Positions 39,585 to 48,892 of a stretch of 48,892 nucleotides of DNA are shown here, in pieces. Location of the stretch: NCBI GenBank assembly GCA_025454155.1, contig JALOOZ010000001.1:1-48892 (forward strand), in the 5' to 3' direction. The notes below the pieces were generated by a model. That model was not told the DNA's origin, ran no database searches, and was given only the letters and a program-made list of their open reading frames with translations. A program made the translations under genes and the position numbers. The DNA comes from Thermodesulfobacteriota bacterium (lineage in GTDB: Bacteria > Desulfobacterota > Desulfomonilia > UBA1062). Numbering within the stretch: position 1 is the first letter of the stretch; each line of letters starts with the position of its first letter.

Positions 39585-40874
39585 ATGTACTGGGACAGGA
39601 AAGACGAATGCATCTCCCGTGACGAACTCGGTGAGCTCCAGCTCAAGCGGCTGAAGAAGACCCTGCAGAGGGCGGCAGCGTCCCCCTTCTACCGGGATCG
39701 GGGCATCAAGGACATTCAAATATCCGGCCTTTCAGACATCCGCAAGCTCCCCTTCACCACCAAGGACGACCTGCGGGATGCGTATCCCTACGGCATGGTG
39801 AGCTGCCCCCTGGACAAGGTGGTCAGGCTCCACTCATCTTCGGGCACCACCGGTACCCCAACGGTGGTCTACCACTCCATCAAGGACATCGACAAATGGA
39901 CCGAGCTGGTGGCCCGTTGCCTGTACATGATAGGGATGAGAGAGAGCGATGTCTTCCAGAACATGATCGGCTACGGGCTGTTTACCGGGGGTCTCGGCCT
40001 GCACTACGGGGCCGAGCGCCTCGGGTGCCTCACCATCCCCACCGGGCCGGGCAACACCAAACGGCAGCTCAAGTTCATGAAGGACTTCGCCACGAGCGCC
40101 ATCCACGTGATCCCGAGCTATGCCCTGCACCTTGCCGACGAGGTGGAATCCCTCGGAATCGATCCAAGGAATGAATTCCCCCGCCTGAAGTATGCCCTCC
40201 TGGGTGCGGAGCCCCACACGGAGGAGACGAGGAGGAAGGTGGAAGACTTCTTCGGCATCGCCGCCTTCAACTCCTACGGCCTGTCCGAGATGAACGGACC
40301 GGGCGTGGCCTTCGAGTGTCCGGCCAGGGACGGCATGCACATCTGGGAAGACGCCTTCCTCGTGGAGATCATCGATCCCGAGACACACCAGCATGTTGCA
40401 CCCGGCGAAAAGGGCGAGCTCGTGCTCACCACGCTGCAGCGGGAGGCAATGCCCATCCTGCGATACCGCACCAAGGACCTCACCTCGCTTGTCTCCGGAC
40501 CCTGCTCCTGCGGCAGGACCCATCACCGGATCACCAGGATCACCGGCCGCAGCGACGACATGCTCATCCTGAAAGGCGTCAACATCTTCCCCATGCAGAT
40601 CGAGGCCGTGCTCATCGGAATCCCCGGCGTGGGGAGGAACTACCAGATCACCCTGGAATCAAAGGGGCACAACGACCATATGATCGTGAAGGTGGAGATC
40701 GACTCGAGTCTTTCCATCAACGACTACAAATCGCTGGATACTCTCAGGAAGAGGATCGGCAGGGAGCTCAGGGACGAGATCCTCATCACGCCAGACGTGG
40801 TGTTGTGCGAACCGGGCGGGATCCCGGTGGCCCAGGGCAAGGCGGTACGGGTGGTGGACAACCGAACTCTGTGA
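39585..40874 (+). CDS. paaK: Phenylacetate-CoA ligase family (PaaK-like)
   Basis: FTTKDDLRDAYPYGM...LHSSSGTTGTPTVVYHS...NSYGLSEMNGPGVAFEC...RITGRSDDMLILKGVNIFPMQIE. Confidence 0.92.
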   Translation: MYWDRKDECISRDELGELQLKRLKKTLQRAAASPFYRDRGIKDIQISGLSDIRKLPFTTKDDLRDAYPYGMVSCPLDKVVRLHSSSGTTGTPTVVYHSIKDIDKWTELVARCLYMIGMRESDVFQNMIGYGLFTGGLGLHYGAERLGCLTIPTGPGNTKRQLKFMKDFATSAIHVIPSYALHLADEVESLGIDPRNEFPRLKYALLGAEPHTEETRRKVEDFFGIAAFNSYGLSEMNGPGVAFECPARDGMHIWEDAFLVEIIDPETHQHVAPGEKGELVLTTLQREAMPILRYRTKDLTSLVSGPCSCGRTHHRITRITGRSDDMLILKGVNIFPMQIEAVLIGIPGVGRNYQITLESKGHNDHMIVKVEIDSSLSINDYKSLDTLRKRIGRELRDEILITPDVVLCEPGGIPVAQGKAVRVVDNRTL

Positions 40875-41007
40875 CGGTCCTGCATGGCAGGGAGAGAAGC
40901 CCAGAAATGCACCCCTCCATACGATTCTGACGGCAGCATGACAGGGATCTTCAGAGGGTGGTTCTGCATGCCGCCCGGGAAGGCGGCGGGAGGGACTGTT
41001 CAAGTGT

Positions 41008-41208
41008 TCAGCCGGTCTTGTCCCCCTTGTTCTTGTCCTCCAGGTCGCCTTTGGGGGTCTTGTCGCCCGAGTCTGTCACCGCGGACTTGAAGTTCTTGAT
41101 CCCCTTGCCCAGAGCGCTTCCCACCTCGGGGAGCTTTCCTGCACCGAATATCACGAGTACGATCACCAGAATGACGATCAGTTCTGTCATGCCGAGTCCG
41201 CCAAACAT
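41008..41208 (-). CDS. tatA: Twin-arginine translocase subunit TatA/E family
   Basis: [44 protein letters not shown]. Confidence 0.95.
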   Translation of the reverse strand: MFGGLGMTELIVILVIVLVIFGAGKLPEVGSALGKGIKNFKSAVTDSGDKTPKGDLEDKNKGDKTG

Positions 41209-41337
41209 TGTCCTGTCCTCCTTCTGTCGGTAAGGTAAAGCCTTATCACATCGTCAGGCCCAAGGCAACTCCCACGGGCTTAAAGCAGGGTTCATTCCGG
41301 TTGTGCTCGAAAAAGGATTCCAGTACAGTACCTCCCT

Positions 41338-43095
41338 ATGCCTGAATCGTTCTCGCACAGATGCCTGTACATCGACTTGGGAACCCGGGACGTGCGCAGG
41401 GAACAGCTCGAGACGGATATCTCCCTGGCCTTCCTCGGCGGCAGGGGCATCGGGACTTACTTCCTCGGCATGTCGCCAACACTTGAAGCCGTTGACGCAT
41501 GCAGTCCCCTCATCTTCGCCGCAGGTCCGCTGACCGGTACCAGGATCCCCTCGTCCGGCCGCATGGTGATATCGGCCTTCTCGCCGCTCACGAACACGGT
41601 GTGCAGCTGCTCGGTGGGGGGCGGGCTCGCCCTGCAGATGATACAGGCGGGAATCGACATCATCCATGTTACGGGCAGGGCCGACCGTCAGAGCGTCATC
41701 CTGATCCTGGACGGCACGGTCACCATCGAGGAGGTCCCCATGCCGGAGGATCTCCCCTTGTCAGCTGTCTTCGAGGGGCTGAAGCCCCCGGGCGGCTCGG
41801 TAGCTGCCATAGGCGAGGCGGCCTTCAAGGGATGCCTGTATGCCTCCATCATGGTGGACTCATCCTTTGCCTCGGGAAGGGGGGGGCTGGGACTGGTCAT
41901 GGCTTCCAAGAACCTCCGTGCCCTGTCGGTCAGGGGCTCAGGCCGGGCAAACCGGCCTGTCCCGGACAGGAAAGCCGAAGAGACCTCCCGCAGGGACATC
42001 CTCAGACTTTTCGACGCATCGCCGTTCATCATGGGCCGCTCCGGCATCGGAACCTACGGCACCCCGTCGCTGGTCGACCTCATGGCCTCGCGCCGCATGA
42101 TGCCCACGGCCAACTTCCGCAGGACCTTCTTCGAGGGTTACCGGGCCTTTTCCGGCACCACCATCAGGGAACAGCTCCGGCCAAGTCGCTATGCCTGCCA
42201 CGGCTGCCCCATCGCGTGCAAGCAGCGGTCAGGTGGAGAGATACCCGAATACGAGACGCTCTCGCACTTCGGGGCCCTCAACGAGAACGACGACCTCTCG
42301 GCCATCATCGAGGCAAACCACATCTGCAACAACGCCGGCATGGACACCATCAGCGCCGCGTCCACCATCGCCTGTCTGGCGGAGATCAGGGAGGAGCGTT
42401 ACACCGGCGGTGTGCTGGTGGACAAGGTGCGGTTGATCCTTGGAACTGACCGTGAGGCCGAGCTGCTCCGGCAGGGTTCCGCACGGCTGGCGGTCGAGCT
42501 GGGGTCTCCGGAGAAATCCATGAGCGTCAAAAGCCTGGAGCTCCCGGCCTATGATCCCCGGGGCGCATACGGCATGGCATTGGCCTACGGGACCTCCACC
42601 AGGGGGGGGTGCCACCTGCGGGCCTACCCCATCGCCCACGAGATCCTCCGCAAGCCGGTGGCAACAGACCGCTTCTCCTTTGCAGGCAAGGCCCGCATCA
42701 TCAAGCTCGCCGAGGACCTGGGCGCGGTCATCGACTCCATCGGCGCCTGCAAGTTCGCCTTCCTGGGGGCCTCATTGGAGGAATATGCCCGGGGCTTTTC
42801 CGCCGTGACCGGACTTCCGCATGACACCCAGGCTCTCATGCGCTCCGGTGACACCATCTACACCCTCGAGCGCTACATCAATACCCTGCGGGGCTTTTCC
42901 AGGAATGACGACTTGCTGCCGGAGCGCTTTTTCCGGGAGCCCGGTACACCCGGGCCGGGCATCGACATACCCCCGCTCGCCAAAGACGCCTATGAGGAGG
43001 CCCTCGACAGATACTACCGGATCCGCGGCTGCAACCCGGACGGGACCCTCACGGACATCCGTCTGAAAGGGCTGGAGATATGCTCGATCAGATAG
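41338..43095 (+). CDS. Aldehyde ferredoxin oxidoreductase family tungsten enzyme
   Basis: FLGGRGIGTYFL...FAAGPLTGTRIPSSGRMVISAFSPLTNT...CHGCPIACK...LNENDDLSAIIEANHICNNAGMDTIS. Confidence 0.9.
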   Translation: MPESFSHRCLYIDLGTRDVRREQLETDISLAFLGGRGIGTYFLGMSPTLEAVDACSPLIFAAGPLTGTRIPSSGRMVISAFSPLTNTVCSCSVGGGLALQMIQAGIDIIHVTGRADRQSVILILDGTVTIEEVPMPEDLPLSAVFEGLKPPGGSVAAIGEAAFKGCLYASIMVDSSFASGRGGLGLVMASKNLRALSVRGSGRANRPVPDRKAEETSRRDILRLFDASPFIMGRSGIGTYGTPSLVDLMASRRMMPTANFRRTFFEGYRAFSGTTIREQLRPSRYACHGCPIACKQRSGGEIPEYETLSHFGALNENDDLSAIIEANHICNNAGMDTISAASTIACLAEIREERYTGGVLVDKVRLILGTDREAELLRQGSARLAVELGSPEKSMSVKSLELPAYDPRGAYGMALAYGTSTRGGCHLRAYPIAHEILRKPVATDRFSFAGKARIIKLAEDLGAVIDSIGACKFAFLGASLEEYARGFSAVTGLPHDTQALMRSGDTIYTLERYINTLRGFSRNDDLLPERFFREPGTPGPGIDIPPLAKDAYEEALDRYYRIRGCNPDGTLTDIRLKGLEICSIR

Positions 43096-44210
43096 ACTCC
43101 TTCCTTAGGAAGCTCCTGGCCCACGGCCTCGTCTCCAACCCCGCAGAGGCCCAGCTCTACGCCCTGGACGACGAGATCTATACCAACCGGGACACGGTCC
43201 CCGACGAAGTCATCTCGCTGTTCGATGCACTGAACATCAGCAGCCTCATCATCGCGAGGCCAGAGCCGCTTCGGTGGGCCATCATATCCGAGCTGCTCCG
43301 TTCGCAGGCCGACATCATCTCCCCCTCCGACTCGGAAAGCCTCACCTTCATCCACGACATCCCTGTGGTGCGCTCGTTCCAGGCGGGCAGGGTTGCCTGG
43401 GCCTTGAGCAGACGCAAGGGCTGCATCGTCGAGGGGCTCGGGATCATCACGACCGGGGCCGTATCCCTGGAGCAGGCCTTCATAGCGTTCAGCTCCATCT
43501 GTTTCGCCACCTTTGTCAAGTATTTCAGCGATGTGCTGAACGGCCTCACCGGACATGCACCAAGGCCGTCTGCCGAAGAGATCGCTGCCTGCAGGGGATA
43601 TCTCTCGAGTATCTCCCTGAAGGCGGAGGGAATCAACCTTTCCCCGCAGACCCCGATGGGCGAGATGGGGATCATCTCCGCCATGGATGCCGCAGGAAAG
43701 GCCATGGTGTCAGCGGGGCTGGTGGACTCTTTTTTCGGCAACATATCCCTGAAAGAGGGCCTCCTTATCTACATATCCCAGACAGGGTCCTCCCTGGACG
43801 AGCTCCAGGGCCGCATCGACTGCACGACCATGGACGGCTCCTCTACCTGCGAAATCACCTCTTCCTCGGAACTCTGTGCCCACGTGAGGATCTACGAACT
43901 CACCGGCACCCGGGTCATCATACACGGCCACCCGAGATTCTCGGTGATCATGTCCATGATGGGCGGCCCTTTGGACTTCGATCAGAAGAGGCATGTGGGA
44001 GGTGTCCCGGTTGTGGCCGGCGAAGTGGGGGCAGGGGCAAGGGGTCTCATGCACACGCTGCCGGAGGCCATGATGGCAGGCCATGCTGCCATCGTCGCCG
44101 GCCACGGCACCTTCGCCTGCTCGGACACCTCTTTTCGTGAGGCCTTCGAGAGGCTCGCAGCCGTTGAGCAGATGTGCCTGGGCATGTACAGGACCGCCCT
44201 CAAGGCCTGA
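43080..44210 (+). CDS. Class II aldolase/adducin-domain protein with extra N-terminal region
   Basis: C-terminal half AMVSAGLVDSFFGNISLKEG...SELCAHVRIYELTGTRVIIHGHPRFSV...GHAAIVAGHGTFACSDTSFREAFERLAAVEQM; overlaps the AOR stop by 16 nt. Confidence 0.78.
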   Translation: MLDQIDSFLRKLLAHGLVSNPAEAQLYALDDEIYTNRDTVPDEVISLFDALNISSLIIARPEPLRWAIISELLRSQADIISPSDSESLTFIHDIPVVRSFQAGRVAWALSRRKGCIVEGLGIITTGAVSLEQAFIAFSSICFATFVKYFSDVLNGLTGHAPRPSAEEIAACRGYLSSISLKAEGINLSPQTPMGEMGIISAMDAAGKAMVSAGLVDSFFGNISLKEGLLIYISQTGSSLDELQGRIDCTTMDGSSTCEITSSSELCAHVRIYELTGTRVIIHGHPRFSVIMSMMGGPLDFDQKRHVGGVPVVAGEVGAGARGLMHTLPEAMMAGHAAIVAGHGTFACSDTSFREAFERLAAVEQMCLGMYRTALKA

Positions 44211-44369
44211 AAGATCGCGTCTATTTTCCCGGGAAGGACAGGGGCCTCCCATGGACAAGCCACCACCCGGAGCAGGGGGGATGGGCTGGCGAATCCTCGA
44301 TCTGCATCTATGTGTTGACATCTCCATGAAAATACCGGACAAAAAAGACGGTTCAAAGGGGGATGGGCT

Positions 44370-44702
44370 ATGAGAAAGATCCTTGTTCTCTGCATCGGCG
44401 CTCTTCTCATCGGGACTGCGGCATCCGCCAAGGAGTATGCCATCATCAGGAACACCATGTTCGGCGGACAAAAGATCGAGGTGTACAAGAGCCTGAATGA
44501 TGCCCTCGACAATTACTCGGGCCAGGGCAAGATCTATGAAATCACCCTCACACCGGTACCCCTCAAGCGGGTGGAAAGCAAGAAAAGGATAGAGGTATCC
44601 GAGTTCAGGTGGACGGTGGATGAAAAGTACGAAAAGCCTGAAAAGGGACCCAAGCCCGAGAAGGTGGAGAAGGCCGACAAGAACGCCGCACAGAAGAAAT
44701 AG
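44370..44702 (+). CDS. Small secreted lysine-rich hypothetical protein
   Basis: Signal peptide MRKILVLCIGALLIGTAASA; K/E-rich tail. Confidence 0.5.
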   Translation: MRKILVLCIGALLIGTAASAKEYAIIRNTMFGGQKIEVYKSLNDALDNYSGQGKIYEITLTPVPLKRVESKKRIEVSEFRWTVDEKYEKPEKGPKPEKVEKADKNAAQKK

Positions 44703-44821
44703 TCTGTCGGATTCATTCCGTTGGACACCCTTTCCATGATACCGATTGACCGTGACGTGCAGTTTGGCTAACCTATGACGAATGACAGACAACTACCTCT
44801 GAGAATGAAAGGAGGATAGCC

Positions 44822-45097
44822 ATGGACGAGTACGAAGCCCAAGCAAGGAAGATCCAGTTACAGAGAAAACACAGTATGCACGAGGAGACTCTGGCCAGGG
44901 TCATTCAGGATCTCGAAGAAAATCTCGCACGTCACGATAAATACACCGGTCCTGAGAGCATCTTTGCCCATGTGAAGGCAAATGCAGCAGCACTCCTCTT
45001 CCTCTGCCAGGAACGCAAACGAGACCGTGACAAGCGCAAGGGAGACTATAGCAAGCCCGTCCAGGAGCTGCCACCCTCGGGCAGTGACATCGTTTAG
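44822..45097 (+). CDS. Small hypothetical protein
   Basis: ORF with AAAGGAGG RBS just upstream of ATG; charged, helical; no recognised domain. Confidence 0.55.
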   Translation: MDEYEAQARKIQLQRKHSMHEETLARVIQDLEENLARHDKYTGPESIFAHVKANAAALLFLCQERKRDRDKRKGDYSKPVQELPPSGSDIV

Positions 45098-45121
45098 AAG
45101 CTGTTTTCCATGATCTCTCCC

Positions 45122-45152
45122 CCACCGATCCAGGGATGTCCTGGATCGGTGG
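45122..45152. terminator. Terminator-like perfect hairpin
   Basis: CCACCGATCCAGG-GATGT-CCTGGATCGGTGG, 13-bp perfect stem, 5-nt loop; U-run weak. Confidence 0.5.
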
Positions 45153-45357
45153 TGATTCATTGATTCCGGTTTCAAAATTGTTATTTGGTTTCAGCCTTTT
45201 GGGCGCCAGCACACCCCGTTATACCTTGTAGTTAATTGATATTGTTATTGTTTTCCTGAACTTGCATTTTCCGTCCACCTGTAGTAAAGGCAGTAACCAA
45301 TGCATTGTTCACCTGATACCCATTTGTTCAGGGCATTCTGCGGGGAGGCTCCATCCC

Positions 45358-46740
45358 ATGTTCAAAGACAATACTCCGTCTTTTGTACGGTTCTTTATCG
45401 TGATTTCCACGGCTGTTCTCCTGGGGCTGTTCATCTTGCCCCCGAGCGGTTCCTCCAGCACCGGGGCGACATCTGCTTCCACAGGCCCCCGCCTGGTGAA
45501 GGAGCGGTTGTCCCAGCGGCAGGAACCTGACGATCCAGTCGCGCCCACCAGGAAGATCGTCGTCATACGGAAGGGAGACCACTTCTCCGGCATCCTGGAA
45601 AAGGCGGGCATATCGAAAGGGGATGCCTTGTACATCGCGAGAAAGGCCGGCAAGGTCTACAGGCTCGGCAGGATGCTCCCTGGAAGCGAGCTGGAACTCT
45701 ATTTCACCCCTGACGGCAAGGGCCTCCAGGAAGTGGACTACAAGGTAAACAACCGCACCCGCCTCGTGCTGTACAACGGCAAGGTCATCCACCGTGAAAC
45801 ACGTGCAACCCTGAAGGCATCCCGGTCTTCCATACATACATCCGCTGCAGTGACAAAGAAGCTCCCTGTCCCAAGCACCCATCGCAAAGGCACACGGATC
45901 GGATCCAGGGGTCAAGGGGGTGGGGAGACGGTCTCATCTCCGTCAGCCGGTCAGCAGACCGACAGGATCTCTCCCGCCGGAACGGAGGCGGCAGTCACCC
46001 CGAAGATACCCAGCAGCATGCGCCTGGTGACTTTGTACGCCCCAGGTGCCTGCCGGGATACGGTGCATCCTTATCAGATGTCATATGGCCTCCTGGCCCA
46101 AGGAAAGGTCCCTTCTCCGGTTACAGCACCCTGGGATACGAAGTCGTTGTCGGGTGAATTCTCCAGGCCTGGGGAAAGGACCCATCGGTTCGCTGCGTCC
46201 CATGCCAAGCACCGGGTGAAAGCCGTCACTCGTGAAGACAAGTTCAAGAAGAAATCCAGGATAGCACAGAGGGCAGCAAAAAGGAGGCACCTTGACGACG
46301 GCTTCCTCAAGGCGCCCCTGGCATACCGGTACATATCTTCCGGCTTCACCAGCAGAAGGATACATCCCATAACGAACAACGCCCAGCCCCATTACGGCAT
46401 CGATTATGCCGCCCCGAGGGGAACCCCGGTGCATGCCATCGGATCGGGGCAGGTGATCTTCATGGGGTGGGACGGAGGTTTCGGCAAGACCATCCGCATC
46501 CGGCACAGGAACGGGTATATCTCGCACTATGGCCATCTGTCACGGTACACCCGGGGCGTCAGGGTCGGCAAACGGATAAACCGCGGAGAGATCATAGGCA
46601 ATGTCGGGATGACAGGGCTCGCCACGGGGCCCCACCTTGATTTCCGGATAACCCACCGGGGAAGCTTCATCAATCCCGCCGGTCTCGAGCAGCACCTCAA
46701 GAGGCTTTCCTCCCAAACGACCCGCAGGACGCGGGGTTGA
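45358..46740 (+). CDS. M23 family metallopeptidase (peptidoglycan DD-metalloendopeptidase type)
   Basis: SGFTSRRIHPITNNAQPHYGIDYAAPRGTPVHAIGSGQV...ISHYGHLSRY...GMTGLATGPHLDFRI. Confidence 0.92.
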   Translation: MFKDNTPSFVRFFIVISTAVLLGLFILPPSGSSSTGATSASTGPRLVKERLSQRQEPDDPVAPTRKIVVIRKGDHFSGILEKAGISKGDALYIARKAGKVYRLGRMLPGSELELYFTPDGKGLQEVDYKVNNRTRLVLYNGKVIHRETRATLKASRSSIHTSAAVTKKLPVPSTHRKGTRIGSRGQGGGETVSSPSAGQQTDRISPAGTEAAVTPKIPSSMRLVTLYAPGACRDTVHPYQMSYGLLAQGKVPSPVTAPWDTKSLSGEFSRPGERTHRFAASHAKHRVKAVTREDKFKKKSRIAQRAAKRRHLDDGFLKAPLAYRYISSGFTSRRIHPITNNAQPHYGIDYAAPRGTPVHAIGSGQVIFMGWDGGFGKTIRIRHRNGYISHYGHLSRYTRGVRVGKRINRGEIIGNVGMTGLATGPHLDFRITHRGSFINPAGLEQHLKRLSSQTTRRTRG

Positions 46741-46772
46741 CAGAGGGGGAGATTAGGTCTACCAACCGGGCC

Positions 46773-47897
46773 ATGAGGTCAGGAACATCCCGGGTCAGCC
46801 CCCGGGCGCTCTGCATGCTGGCTTTCCTGCTGGCAGCTTATCCTCCCGAACTGCAGGCAGATGACCCGTCAAGGGAAGTACCTGTCTGTTCACAAAGGCT
46901 GCTTGCAGTAGGCGACATCATGCTCTCCGGCAGCGCCAGGCCAGTTTTCAGGGTGAAGGGTTACGCCTACGCCTTCCAGGACAGGGCCTTGGCGAGGCTC
47001 ACCTCCAGGGCCGACGTGGCGTTCGGCAACCTGGAATATCCCATCACACGTTCCGGATCCCCCATAAAGGACAAGAAATACACCTTCCGGGGTTCCCTTG
47101 AATCCCTCAAGGCCGTCAAGGGTGCGGGCTTCGACATGCTGTCCCTGGCGAACAACCACATCATGGACTATGGGGTGAAGGGACTGATGGACACCCTCAT
47201 GCAGTGCAGAAAGAACAGGCTTGTCCATGCAGGAGCCGGGACAGACCTGACAACGGCCAGCAGACCAGGGATAGTGGTCAGGAACGGGGTCAGATACGGC
47301 CTCCTGGCATATTCCATGACCTTTCCTGAGGACTTCTGGGCAACAAAGGACAGGCCGGGCACAGCCCATCCCGACATAACCCGGATGGATCTGGACATAC
47401 GGGCCGTCCGTCCGGCCGTGGATATCCTGATCGTGAGCTTCCACTGGGGCGAAGAGCTCATGCGCGAACCCAAGCAGTACCAGGTCGGATTCGCCCGGTA
47501 CGCCATCAGGAGCGGGGCCGACGTCGTGGTCGGCCACCACCCCCACGTACCCCAAGCCATCGAGATCTACCGCGGCAGACCCATCTTCTACAGCCTAGGC
47601 AACTACGCCTTCGGAAGCATCAGCAGCGCCTCCACCGTAAGCATCGCAGCCGAAACCATTTTCCAGAGGTACAATCCTGTGCAGGTGAACATCTACCCTC
47701 TGAACGTGTCCAACAAGGAGGTCGGCTTCCAGCCGAGGCTTGCCAAAGGGAATACCGCGGAAAAGATCATCGCTCACCTCCGGGAAATCTCCCTGCCTTT
47801 CGGTACTCCCATCAGTTTCAGGAAAGGAATCGGGACCATCACCATAGCACCGGAAGACGACCGGGCCACCCCCGCGGATAGGCCTGCCGGTTCATAA
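46773..47897 (+). CDS. CapA family protein (poly-gamma-glutamate biosynthesis-type metallophosphatase fold)
   Basis: LLAVGDIMLSGS...VAFGNLEYPITRSG...FDMLSLANNHIMDYGVKGLMDT...VSFHWGEEL...DVVVGHHPHVPQAIEIYRGRPIFYSLGNYAFG; alternative TTG start at 46737. Confidence 0.9.
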   Translation: MRSGTSRVSPRALCMLAFLLAAYPPELQADDPSREVPVCSQRLLAVGDIMLSGSARPVFRVKGYAYAFQDRALARLTSRADVAFGNLEYPITRSGSPIKDKKYTFRGSLESLKAVKGAGFDMLSLANNHIMDYGVKGLMDTLMQCRKNRLVHAGAGTDLTTASRPGIVVRNGVRYGLLAYSMTFPEDFWATKDRPGTAHPDITRMDLDIRAVRPAVDILIVSFHWGEELMREPKQYQVGFARYAIRSGADVVVGHHPHVPQAIEIYRGRPIFYSLGNYAFGSISSASTVSIAAETIFQRYNPVQVNIYPLNVSNKEVGFQPRLAKGNTAEKIIAHLREISLPFGTPISFRKGIGTITIAPEDDRATPADRPAGS

Positions 47898-47934
47898 TAT
47901 GGTCAAAGGCTCATGCCTTGCGCGCAACAAGGCC

Positions 47935-48678
47935 TCACTCCAGGTCCCTCCTCGATCTCAGGACTGCATATCCTTTGAACAGCACATACCCCGCCCAGGC
48001 ACAGGCCGCTAACATGACCAGAAACCCGAGCCATACCGCACCATGGGCAAGGGCATGGTCGTATTCGAGCAGTCCGAGGGTGCCCAGGATGTTCTCCCAG
48101 TCGTGGATGCCCGGGACATCCCTGCCCGTCACTCCGCCCAGCAGGGTCAGTTCCAGGGCCCGTGCATCGTTGATATAGGGGGCCATGTCGATGAAGTTCT
48201 CCCCGAACCACCACAGGGCCACGGAAGCACCGAAGGGATCTCTGGTCTTGAAGAGCAGTACGCCGGCACACAACAGGGGCATGATGAGCTGGAAAATGCT
48301 CCCCCCGAGCACGGTCATGAACTCGCCGAACGGCCTGAAGAAGATATGCCCTGCCTCGTGGAACGGCAGGTTCACAAAATGAAGGATCGTATTACCCGCC
48401 TCCCCGATGGGTGTGAAAAAAAGCTTGCATCCCCAGGCCACAAGTACCGCCAGGAGCATTACCTTCATGCCCAGGGTGACGGGGTCCGTGTCGGGTTTCA
48501 CGGAAAAGAGCAGTCCGCTGAGCGTTTCCTCGGGGAAAGAATCCATCGACGTATCATCCTTTCCCGGGTGGCCGTGATAAAAACCAGCCTTGTGGCTGAC
48601 CTTGGCAAAGATCACCCCGCACAGAAGGCATTCTCCATACCCGTCGGGCTGTTCATGGGCACACTTGGGGCAGATCAT
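47935..48678 (-). CDS. Zinc-ribbon membrane protein with HExxH (M50-like) motif
   Basis: MICPKCAHEQPDGYGECLLCGVIF zinc ribbon; FHEAGHIFFRPFGEFMTVLGGSIFQLIMPL. Confidence 0.65.
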   Translation of the reverse strand: MICPKCAHEQPDGYGECLLCGVIFAKVSHKAGFYHGHPGKDDTSMDSFPEETLSGLLFSVKPDTDPVTLGMKVMLLAVLVAWGCKLFFTPIGEAGNTILHFVNLPFHEAGHIFFRPFGEFMTVLGGSIFQLIMPLLCAGVLLFKTRDPFGASVALWWFGENFIDMAPYINDARALELTLLGGVTGRDVPGIHDWENILGTLGLLEYDHALAHGAVWLGFLVMLAACAWAGYVLFKGYAVLRSRRDLE

Positions 48679-48803
48679 GGGTTCGCCGCCTCTATGAGCT
48701 GAGGGTGTCTGGTGGTCTGCCTCATGGTGACCATGTTGTCCCTTTCGGCACTTGGGTCTGATCATATGAAACAGGAACGAAAGAGGCATCTTCCCGCGCC
48801 ATT

Positions 48804-48892
48804 CATTCTATCGTCTGGACGTCAATGTCATTCCTGCGTATGATTATCTCCACGCCACGGCAGGCGTATGCTCGAACCGACTGAAGAGGGGG
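48804..48892 (-). CDS. C-terminal fragment of an unidentified protein
   Basis: Open minus-strand frame PPLQSVRAYACRGVEIIIRRNDIDVQTIE* truncated by the window edge; too short to identify. Confidence 0.25.

Overview
This window looks like a high-GC anaerobe chromosome; a Desulfobacterota/deltaproteobacterial origin is an impression from gene content only. Its most distinctive part is a glycyl radical enzyme (GRE) island at about 1.3-23.2 kb. The island holds four full-length, mutually divergent GREs and only three adjacent ferredoxin-type radical-SAM activases. Associated genes are a TetR and a FadR/GntR regulator, a zinc-type (MDR) dehydrogenase, an enoyl-CoA hydratase, a tandem FMN split-barrel-like protein and an NrpR-like regulator that is better known from archaea. 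The first GRE carries an N-terminal SCP2-like (lipid-binding) domain. None of the four sits in a gene context that points to a characterised GRE pathway: there are no microcompartment genes, no Bss-type small subunits and no isethionate transporter. I regard this island as the best candidate for an undescribed system. The rest of the window contains clpB; a PKD/multiheme cytochrome - CsgG-like lipoprotein - beta-barrel operon; three tandem Hsp20 genes with a sigma32-like promoter; a 2-oxoacid:ferredoxin oxidoreductase + ACT operon; pgk-tpiA-secG; a paaK-type ligase; tatA; an AOR plus class II aldolase pair; and envelope genes (M23 peptidase, CapA, M50-like). All functional assignments come from reading motifs in the supplied translations. 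No database search was run.
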